The translations under genes and the position numbers were made by a program. From contig JAKQWJ010000320.1 in the NCBI GenBank assembly GCA_029562045.1, forward strand, positions 1 to 6,154: a DNA stretch of 6,154 nucleotides, in the 5' to 3' direction. Each line of letters opens with the position of its first letter. The first letter of the stretch is position 1. Below, in pieces: positions 1 through 4,993 of this stretch. The stretch is from Spirochaetota bacterium. GTDB lineage: Bacteria > Spirochaetota > Spirochaetia > DTKZ01. A model generated the notes under the pieces. It saw nothing but the letters and a program-made list of their open reading frames with translations. It did no database searches and was not told the origin of the DNA.

Positions 1-431
1 CGCCTTGCACCATCCCCGAAGCGGGGAAGCCCAACTTCACCATCGGCGAGGACGAGATGGAGGTGGGGATGGGCATCCACGGAGAGCCGGGGATCCGGCG
101 GACCCGGCTCCGCCGGGCGGACGAGATCACCGACGAGATGCTGGACCGGATCTTCGCCGATTACGATTACCCCCCCGGAGAGGAGGTGGCGGTTCTGGTC
201 AACGGCCTGGGGGCCACCCCGAAGGAGGAGCTTTACATCGTCTACCGCCGGGCGGCCCGGCGGCTGGCGGACAGGGGCATACCCGTGGCGAAGGTCTATG
301 TGGGGGAGTTCGCCACCTCCATGGAAATGGCGGGCTGCAGCCTGTCCCTCTTCCACCTGGACGGGGAGCTGAAAAAGCTGCTTCTGGAGCCCGCGTCCAC
401 GCCCTTTTTCGAACAGGGGGCTTCCCGGTGA
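1..431 (+). CDS. dhaK: Dihydroxyacetone kinase subunit DhaK, C-terminal part (5' end outside window)
   Basis: Codons are in frame from base 3 and the gene begins upstream of the window. The visible 142 residues are the C-terminal part of DhaK, the subunit that binds dihydroxyacetone or similar short ketoses for phosphorylation by DhaL. The motif GMGIHGEPG (bases 66-92) contains the His (codon 78-80) that corresponds to the substrate-binding His forming a hemiaminal in characterised DhaK (His218 in E. coli, numbering from memory). Further family marks are VLVNGLGATPKEELY and the closing segment TSMEMAGCSLSLFHLDGEL. The N-terminal K1 domain with the other active-site residues is not visible. 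The stop overlaps the dhaL start, so the two are translationally coupled. Whether the real substrate is dihydroxyacetone or a C4 sugar such as erythrulose cannot be told from this part. Confidence 0.93.
   Translation, partial: PCTIPEAGKPNFTIGEDEMEVGMGIHGEPGIRRTRLRRADEITDEMLDRIFADYDYPPGEEVAVLVNGLGATPKEELYIVYRRAARRLADRGIPVAKVYVGEFATSMEMAGCSLSLFHLDGELKKLLLEPASTPFFEQGASR
415..420 (+). promoter_or_regulatory. Shine-Dalgarno site of dhaL
   Basis: AGGGGG lies inside the 3' end of dhaK, 7 nt before the GTG at 428. It supports that GTG as the dhaL start over the in-frame ATG at 482. Confidence 0.6.
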
Positions 432-1084
432 AAATCGGCAAGCCCGAAACGGCCCGGGTCTTCTCCCGGCTCCGGTCCATCATGGATGAGAACAGGGAAC
501 GGCTCATCCGTCTGGACGCGGAACTGGGGGACGGGGACCTGGGGATCACCATGGCCAAGGCCTTCACCGCTGTGGAAACGCTGTCCGACGAGATCTCCGG
601 CAAGGCCGCCGACCCGGGCCGCATGTTCGCCCTGGCGGGGACGGAGATCGCCAGGTCCGCCCCCTCCACCATGGGGACCCTTCTGGCCTCGGCCTTCATG
701 ACCGCGGGCAAGAAAGTCGCCGGCCGGGAAAGCCTGGACGGCGCGGACCTGGCGGATTTCATCGCCGCCCTGGCGGAGGGGATCGCCGGTCTGGGAGCGG
801 CCAGACGGGGGGACAAGACCATCCTGGATGTCCTGTACCCCGCGGCGGAGGCGGCGGCGGGGGCGGCACGCCAGCTCCCCGGCGACCTCCGGGGGGTCAT
901 CGCGGCGGCTCTCGCCGCGGCGGAAAAAGGGCTGGAGGACTCGAAGGCCTTCATGGCCGTTCACGGCAGGCCCGGGATCTTCCGGGAGAAGACCATCGGC
1001 CTCACCGATCCCGGGGGGGCGACGGGAGTTCTCATCCTGCAGGCCTTCCAGGATGTGATACGCGGCATTTCATCCGAGGAGTGA
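428..1084 (+). CDS. dhaL: Dihydroxyacetone kinase subunit DhaL (ATP/ADP-binding)
   Basis: This is a 218-residue protein, about the usual DhaL length. It holds the nucleotide and Mg ions that phosphorylate the ketose bound to DhaK in the cytoplasm. The metal-binding aspartates are D30, D35 and D37 in LDAELGDGDLG, at the same numbers as in E. coli DhaL (from memory). Downstream are the glycine-rich segment around STMGTLLASAF (80-90), the conserved RRGDKTILDVLYP (126-138) and the C-terminal GRPGIFREKTIGLTDPGGA (180-198). The GTG start overlaps the dhaK stop (GTGA). Starting at ATG 482 would leave only 11 residues before D30 and remove the first helix. One oddity is Leu38 where many DhaL have His after the last Asp. 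No DhaM is seen here, so whether ATP or the PEP phosphotransferase chain is the donor is open. Confidence 0.93.
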   Translation: MKIGKPETARVFSRLRSIMDENRERLIRLDAELGDGDLGITMAKAFTAVETLSDEISGKAADPGRMFALAGTEIARSAPSTMGTLLASAFMTAGKKVAGRESLDGADLADFIAALAEGIAGLGAARRGDKTILDVLYPAAEAAAGAARQLPGDLRGVIAAALAAAEKGLEDSKAFMAVHGRPGIFREKTIGLTDPGGATGVLILQAFQDVIRGISSEE

Positions 1085-1087
1085 TAC

Positions 1088-1399
1088 ATGGTGCATCTCG
1101 TCGTAACGACCATCGTCAAAAAGGGAAAGATGGAGGAGTACCTGCGGGAATGTCGGAAGGTGCGGCCTCTGGTCCTGGCGGAGAAGGGCTGTGTGGAGTA
1201 CACCTTCGTCAGGGACATCCCCTCCCATCTGTCGATCCAGGAGAACATCCATCCCGACCGGGTCGTACTCATCGAAAAGTGGGAAACCATGGAGGACCTG
1301 GCGGCCCACGGGAAGGCCCCGCACATGAAGGAGTTCGGCTCTCGGGCCGCGGTGTTGCGGGATTCCATCTCCGCCGTCGTAGCGGAGACGGCGGTCTGA
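1088..1399 (+). CDS. Antibiotic biosynthesis monooxygenase (ABM/YgiN-like) domain protein
   Basis: This 103-residue protein fits the small dimeric ferredoxin-like ABM family, whose members include YgiN quinol monooxygenase and other cofactor-free oxygenases as well as proteins of unknown role. The pattern is clear: MVHLVVTTIVKKGKMEEYL at the N-terminus, then AEKGCVEYTFVRD (31-43), then VLIEKWETMEDLAAHGKAPHMKEF (60-83), where EKW and the H...PH positions are family hallmarks. It starts 3 nt after the dhaL stop, with a GAGGAG Shine-Dalgarno inside the end of dhaL (1076-1081), so it probably shares the dhaKL transcript. Many ABM proteins lack a known reaction, and the link to ketose phosphorylation is only positional. 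The last 17 residues (AAVLRDSISAVVAETAV) are encoded by DNA that is tandemly repeated just downstream. Confidence 0.85.
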   Translation: MVHLVVTTIVKKGKMEEYLRECRKVRPLVLAEKGCVEYTFVRDIPSHLSIQENIHPDRVVLIEKWETMEDLAAHGKAPHMKEFGSRAAVLRDSISAVVAETAV

Positions 1400-1493
1400 A
1401 AATCTGCAGCCCGCGGCCCGCCGCGGTGTTGCGGGATTCCATCTCCGCCGTCGTGGCGGAGACGGCGGTCTGAAAGCCTGAGGCCCGCGGCCC
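1346..1493 (+). repeat. 74-bp tandem duplication, two copies
   Basis: Copy 1 is 1346-1419 and copy 2 is 1420-1493. The two copies match at 69 of 74 positions by my alignment. The mismatches are at 1381/1455 and four in 1402-1408/1476-1482. Copy 1 holds the last 54 bases of the ABM gene including its TGA, and copy 2 lies outside the gene. Since 74 is not a multiple of three and each copy carries the TGA, copy 2 adds nothing to the protein. A 7-base start of a third unit (GCCGCGG) is seen at 1496. Confidence 0.92.
1371..1394 (+). other. Hairpin at the end of the ABM gene (repeated at 1445-1468)
   Basis: CCGCCGTC at 1371-1378 pairs perfectly with GACGGCGG at 1387-1394 across an 8-nt loop. An alternative 7-bp stem, TCTCCGC (1368-1374) with GCGGAGA (1382-1388), uses overlapping bases, so the two exclude each other. 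The same pair occurs in the second 74-bp copy. No T-run follows, so it is not a classical intrinsic terminator. It could slow 3' exonucleases on the dhaKL-ABM transcript. Confidence 0.5.
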
Positions 1494-1499
1494 GGGCCG

Positions 1500-1550
1500 C
1501 GGGGACAGTCCCGCCGCGGAGGGCCTCCGAAGGCTCCGGGACTGTCCCCG
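1500..1550 (+). repeat. Perfect 14-bp inverted repeat (REP-like palindrome)
   Basis: CGGGGACAGTCCCG (1500-1513) is the exact reverse complement of CGGGACTGTCCCCG (1537-1550), with a 23-nt loop that can itself form a short stem around CCGA. Each arm is almost self-complementary (GGGAC-A-GTCCC). No T-run follows. The shape fits an extragenic palindromic element, but I cannot see other genomic copies from this window. It may also serve as a Rho-assisted or stabilising structure between the two transcription units. Confidence 0.6.
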
Positions 1551-1553
1551 GAG

Positions 1554-1593
1554 CCGGTCCCGGGGCCGGACCCCGGCCGCCGGTCGGGACTGG
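1554..1593 (+). other. Second GC-rich imperfect hairpin in the intergenic spacer
   Basis: CCGGTCCCG (1554-1562) pairs with CGGGACTGG (1585-1593), 9 pairs with one G-U. A competing inner stem CCGGGG/CCCCGG (1560-1565 with 1571-1576, 5-nt loop) is also possible. In DNA this rich in G and C some pairing is expected by chance. The spacer from 1474 to 1678 holds no gene I can support. Confidence 0.35.
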
Positions 1594-1616
1594 GGATCCG
1601 GCCCCGCGGCGGCGGA

Positions 1617-1650
1617 TAATATTGAACTAAGCCCACAGTTTTGATACGCT
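1617..1650 (+). promoter_or_regulatory. Possible promoter region of the aspS operon
   Basis: The GC-rich spacer ends sharply in an AT-richer patch. TAATAT (1617-1622) could be a -10 element. Alternatively TTGAAC (1622-1627) followed 17 nt later by TACGCT (1645-1650) makes a weak -35/-10 pair. Neither is a strong match. The base-composition break and the position before a new transcription unit are the main support. Confidence 0.3.
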
Positions 1651-1664
1651 CCGGGGAACTGGTG

Positions 1665-1670
1665 AAAGGA
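1665..1670 (+). promoter_or_regulatory. Shine-Dalgarno site of aspS-gatC
   Basis: AAAGGA lies 8 nt before ATG 1679. The encoded start (MQHSRRVFCG) matches the usual AspRS N-terminus, so the start is well placed. Confidence 0.7.
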
Positions 1671-1678
1671 AACATCGT

Positions 1679-3799
1679 ATGCAACATTCTCGACGGGTTT
1701 TTTGCGGAAGCCTCACGCCGGAGGATGCGGGCCGCAGGGTGACACTGGCCGGCTGGGTGGACGCCTTCCGCGATCACGGCGGCGTCCTGTTCGTCCACCT
1801 CCGGGACCGCAGCGGCATCGTTCAGATCGTCTTCAATCCCGAGTCCACTCCGGACGGCGTTTTTCACAGGGCCTCCCTTCTGCGGGCGGAATACTGCATC
1901 GCCGTGCAGGGCCGGGTCGACAGGCGGCTTCCGGGAACCGAGAACCCCGGCATCGAGACCGGCTCCATCGAGGTCTTCGTGGACGAGCTGGAGATTCTGT
2001 CCGAATCGGAGGCCCTTCCCTTCACGGTGTCGGAAAAGGCCATGACCGCCTTCGGCGCCGGGGCGAAAACCGACCATGTGGCCGAAGACCTCCGGCTCCA
2101 GTATCGCTACCTGGACCTGCGCCGCCCCTCCATGCGGGACAACATCATGGCGCGGCACGCCATCTTTCAGCGGCTGCGCCGCCTCCTGGACGGGAAAGGG
2201 TTCCTGGAGATCGAAACCCCCGTTCTGACCATAAGCACTCCCGAGGGGGCCCGGGATTACCTGGTCCCCAGCCGGGTGCACCCCGGCAACTTCTACGCCC
2301 TTCCCCAGTCGCCCCAGCTCTTCAAGCAGCTTCTCATGATCGGCGGCATGGAGCGGTATTTTCAGTTCGCCCGCTGTTTCCGGGACGAGGACCTGCGGCC
2401 GAACCGGCAGCCGGAGTTCACCCAGCTGGACATCGAGGCCTCCTTCATCGACGAGGAGTTCATCTACCAGCTGGTGGAGGAGCTCGCCGTGGAGATGTTT
2501 GCCCTGGGGGGGATCACCCTCCCCCGGCCCTTTCCCCGGATGAGCTGGAACGAGGCCATGGAGAAGACCGGCTCGGACCGCCCGGACCTGCGCTTCGGCC
2601 TCCTCTTCGAGGACGTCACCTCTATCTTCGCCGACACCGGCTACTCCATCTTCCGCCGGATCCTCCAGGGGGGGGGCCGCATCAAGGGCATCAACATCGC
2701 CGGGCAGTCGGAAAAACTGAGCAAGAACGTGCTTCAGAACGAATACGCCAAGGAGATCGCCCCCTCCTTCGGGGCCAGGGGCATGACCTGGATGCGCATG
2801 GAGGGGGGAAAGCTCGAGTCCAACATCGTGCAGTTCATGAGCCCCCGGGAGCGGGAGGGGCTCGTCCGCCAGTTCCGGGCGGTGGACGGGGATGTCCTCA
2901 TCATGGTGGCGGACACCTCTCCGGCTGTCCTGGCCTCCGCCTTGGGCCAGCTGCGTCTCCATCTGGCGAACCGTCTGGGCCTCATCCCCGCCGATCTGTA
3001 CCGGCCCCTCTGGGTGACGGACTTCCCTCTCTTCGAACCCGCCGAGGGGGGCGGAGTCACCTCCAGCCACCATCCCTTCACCGCCCCTGACCGGACCGAT
3101 TTCGATCCCGCCGACCGGGACGAGCTCCTGACCCTGCGCTCCCGATCCTACGACCTGGTGATGAACGGCGAGGAGCTGGGGGGCGGGAGCATCCGGATCA
3201 GCGACCGGAACCTGCAGCGCCGGATCTTCACCGCCCTGGGCCTCACGGAGGAGGAGATCCAGGCGAAATTCGGCTTTTTCCTCCGGGCCTTCGACTTCGG
3301 CGTGCCTCCCCACGGGGGCATCGCCCTGGGGATGGACCGGACGGTCTCGATGATACTGAACACCCCGTCCATCCGGGAGGTCATCGCCTTTCCCAAGAAC
3401 CGGAGCGCCTACTGCCCCCTGACAGGGGCGCCGTCGACGGTCCGGCGGGAACAGCTCGCCGAACTGGGGCTCCTGGGGGCGGGAAAAAAAGAGGTCCTCC
3501 CGGGTCCGGCGGATGGGGAGGACGAGGTGGAGCGGCTCTCCTGGGTGTCCCGGATCCGGGTCCTTCCGGGGGAGCGCCGGGAGATCGAAGAGACCCTGCG
3601 GCGGGCGGAGGCTCTGGCCCGGCAGGCGGAGGAGCGGGCCGGGGACGAGGAACCGGTCTTCAGCCCGGCCCCCGCAGCGAACCGTCTGCGGGACGGCGGG
3701 GAGGCGCGGACCCCCGACCCGGCGGCGGCGGAAAAACTGCTGAAACTTTCCCCTTCGGTGAAGGGCAATTACTACAAGGTTCCGGGAATACTGGATTGA
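1679..3799 (+). CDS. aspS: Aspartyl-tRNA synthetase fused to a C-terminal GatC domain
   Basis: The protein is 706 residues against roughly 590 for bacterial AspRS. Order: OB-fold anticodon-binding domain (about 1-108), class II catalytic core with motif 1 near FLEIETPVL (175-183), the aspartate-site QSPQ (210-213), motif 2 FRDEDLRPNRQPEFTQLDIE (234-253), the bacterial GAD insertion (about 300-430), the LWVTDFPLF and HHPFTAP segments, and motif 3 GGIALGMDR with Arg554. The synthetase part ends at about L598. The remaining 108 residues resemble GatC from about D612: a VERLSWVSRIRVLPGE opening, the NRLRD segment (668-672) and the YYKVPGILD ending. His33 in RDHGG is the residue linked in published AspRS work to non-discriminating enzymes that also charge tRNA-Asn. 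The gatA start follows after 10 nt. No frameshift is seen at the join; the reading frame is continuous. Confidence 0.95.
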   Translation: MQHSRRVFCGSLTPEDAGRRVTLAGWVDAFRDHGGVLFVHLRDRSGIVQIVFNPESTPDGVFHRASLLRAEYCIAVQGRVDRRLPGTENPGIETGSIEVFVDELEILSESEALPFTVSEKAMTAFGAGAKTDHVAEDLRLQYRYLDLRRPSMRDNIMARHAIFQRLRRLLDGKGFLEIETPVLTISTPEGARDYLVPSRVHPGNFYALPQSPQLFKQLLMIGGMERYFQFARCFRDEDLRPNRQPEFTQLDIEASFIDEEFIYQLVEELAVEMFALGGITLPRPFPRMSWNEAMEKTGSDRPDLRFGLLFEDVTSIFADTGYSIFRRILQGGGRIKGINIAGQSEKLSKNVLQNEYAKEIAPSFGARGMTWMRMEGGKLESNIVQFMSPREREGLVRQFRAVDGDVLIMVADTSPAVLASALGQLRLHLANRLGLIPADLYRPLWVTDFPLFEPAEGGGVTSSHHPFTAPDRTDFDPADRDELLTLRSRSYDLVMNGEELGGGSIRISDRNLQRRIFTALGLTEEEIQAKFGFFLRAFDFGVPPHGGIALGMDRTVSMILNTPSIREVIAFPKNRSAYCPLTGAPSTVRREQLAELGLLGAGKKEVLPGPADGEDEVERLSWVSRIRVLPGERREIEETLRRAEALARQAEERAGDEEPVFSPAPAANRLRDGGEARTPDPAAAEKLLKLSPSVKGNYYKVPGILD
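3512..3796 (+). other. gatC: GatC domain within the aspS reading frame
   Basis: Residues about 612-706 match the whole length of a free-standing GatC (about 95 residues). GatC is the small subunit that wraps GatA and ties it to GatB. Seen: two predicted helices rich in E/R/L at 616-653 corresponding to the GatC N-terminal helical pair, a P-containing stretch (659-666), N668-R669-L670-R671-D672 matching the family NxLRxD element, and the GNYYKVPGILD tail matching the family GYFxVPxxLE ending. No separate gatC exists between aspS and gatA. About 13 residues (599-611, GAGKKEVLPGPAD region) would act as linker. Confidence 0.88.
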
Positions 3800-3809
3800 G
3801 GGAGACGAC

Positions 3810-4988
3810 ATGGAACCTTTTTTTGTCTACGAAAACTCCGGATCCGAACCCCGGAACGGAGTGACCGACGCCGCCCTCCAGCCCTGCGTCTGTGTGGCGG
3901 ACCGGCCCTGCGATGCCGGGTCCCCGGCGCTGGAGGGCTACCGTCCCCCCGAGGACGCAGAGGTGGTGAGCCGCCTCCGCAGGGCGGGGATACCCATCCG
4001 GGGCGCCGTCGGAATGAGCGAGTTCGGCTTCGGCCTGAGAGGCGGCTCCGCCGGCCGGGCGGCGGCGGCGGGGGCGGCGCAGGCGGAGCTGATGCTGGAC
4101 CTCACCGGCGAGAGCCGGGCCGCCGCCGCGGCATTGGGACTCTGGGGTTTCAAGGCGGGCTACGGCTCCGTCTCCCGCCGGGGCCTCATCGGGCTCGTCC
4201 CGTCCATGGAAGCCCCGGGAATCCTTGCCCGAAACCCGGCAGTCATCCGAAAGGTCCTGCAGGCCCTGTCCGGTCCCGACGGAAAGGACTATTCCCAGCC
4301 CGCCGATGAGGAGCCCGATTTCGTCCCTCGGGGCATTGTCCCGGATACAACAGTCATTGGAGTCGTGGCGGAATCTCTGGCGGGCCTGTCGCCGGACGAG
4401 CTGGCCGCCTTCCGCTCCGCGGTGGAGGAGCTGCGCCGCCGGGGTTTCCCGATACGGGAACTCTCCCTGCCGGGCTACGAGCTGTTTCCGCTGGTGCACC
4501 GCATCGCGGCCTCCGTGGAGGCCTCCTCCAGCGCCGGACGGTACGACTCCGTGCGCTACGGGACGCGGGCCTCTGCCGGTGAGAACTGGAACGAGATGTT
4601 CCTCCAGACCCGGGGTGAGGTCTTCGGCCCTCTGATCAAAAGCCTCCTCCTGCAGGGAGCCTATTTCCAGTTCCGGCGTTTCGAGTCCTACCGGGATGCC
4701 TGCCGGATCCGCTCCCGGCTTCTGGGGGAACTGCGGGCGCTGGAGGACAGGGCGGATTTTCTTCTCCTCCCCTCCCCCGGCCAGGCCCCCGCAGCCGAAC
4801 CCGACGACCTGGACGGGCTGTACCGGAGGTTCGCCTCCACCCTCTTCGCCAATGTGGCGGGACTCCCCGCCCTGTATCTCCCCGGGAAGGGCGGCACAGG
4901 GGGATGTCAGCTCGCCGCCCCCCGGCTCCAGGGCCCCCGCCTGCTGGAGCTGGGCGAATACCTGGACAATTCCCCCAAAGGAGACTGA
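3810..4988 (+). CDS. gatA: Divergent, shortened GatA-like amidase subunit lacking glutaminase residues
   Basis: This 392-residue protein sits where gatA is expected, 10 nt after aspS-gatC, with AGGGAG at 3799-3804 as Shine-Dalgarno. GatA is normally about 485 residues and hydrolyses glutamine to feed ammonia to GatB. Homology is clear in YRPPEDAEVVSRLRRAG (44-60), GFKAGYGSVSRRGL (113-126), LSGPDGKD (153-160), EASSSAGRYDSVRYG (237-251), EMFLQTRGEVFGP (262-274) and NVAGLPALYLP (348-358). The N-terminal helices (about 50 residues) and a roughly 20-residue loop before GGS are missing. The catalytic Lys of the VKD motif is Ala30 (VCVAD). The amidase signature is reduced to GGSAG (Ser80) and TGES (Ser102). 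Positions matching the glutamine-binding Arg358 and Asp425 of S. aureus GatA (numbering from memory) are Leu279 and Phe341. It is probably not a working glutaminase; a structural or ammonia-channelling role is inference. Confidence 0.85.
   Translation: MEPFFVYENSGSEPRNGVTDAALQPCVCVADRPCDAGSPALEGYRPPEDAEVVSRLRRAGIPIRGAVGMSEFGFGLRGGSAGRAAAAGAAQAELMLDLTGESRAAAAALGLWGFKAGYGSVSRRGLIGLVPSMEAPGILARNPAVIRKVLQALSGPDGKDYSQPADEEPDFVPRGIVPDTTVIGVVAESLAGLSPDELAAFRSAVEELRRRGFPIRELSLPGYELFPLVHRIAASVEASSSAGRYDSVRYGTRASAGENWNEMFLQTRGEVFGPLIKSLLLQGAYFQFRRFESYRDACRIRSRLLGELRALEDRADFLLLPSPGQAPAAEPDDLDGLYRRFASTLFANVAGLPALYLPGKGGTGGCQLAAPRLQGPRLLELGEYLDNSPKGD
4977..4983 (+). promoter_or_regulatory. Shine-Dalgarno site of gatB
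   Basis: AAAGGAG overlaps the end of gatA and lies 10 nt before ATG 4994, supporting coupled translation of gatA and gatB. Confidence 0.65.
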
Positions 4989-4993
4989 TCACC

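Noticed and set aside
5..427. The dhaL frame is open upstream to base 5, giving a 359-residue reading.
   Set aside because: The upstream part overlaps dhaK and translates to low-complexity G/R/P/H sequence; DhaL homology begins just after the GTG at 428.
1474..1615. Intrinsic terminator after the ABM gene.
   Set aside because: Several strong hairpins are present but none is followed by a run of T, so I list them only as structures.
1648..1672. GGGGAACTGGTGAAAGG before aspS resembles part of a cobalamin riboswitch core.
   Set aside because: The remaining conserved parts, including a downstream B12 box, are absent and the leader is too short; the gene is not a cobalamin target.
1070..3811. 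A 913-codon open frame on the minus strand opposite aspS-gatC.
   Set aside because: It is a shadow of the GC-rich aspS gene: low-complexity G/P/R/H-rich translation, no family motif, and full overlap with a well-supported essential gene.
3744..3812. The missing GatA N-terminus being lost to a frameshift or wrong start.
   Set aside because: The gatA frame has a stop at 3741-3743, and the bases from there to ATG 3810 encode the GatC tail in another frame with no GatA-like helices, so the short N-terminus is real in this sequence.
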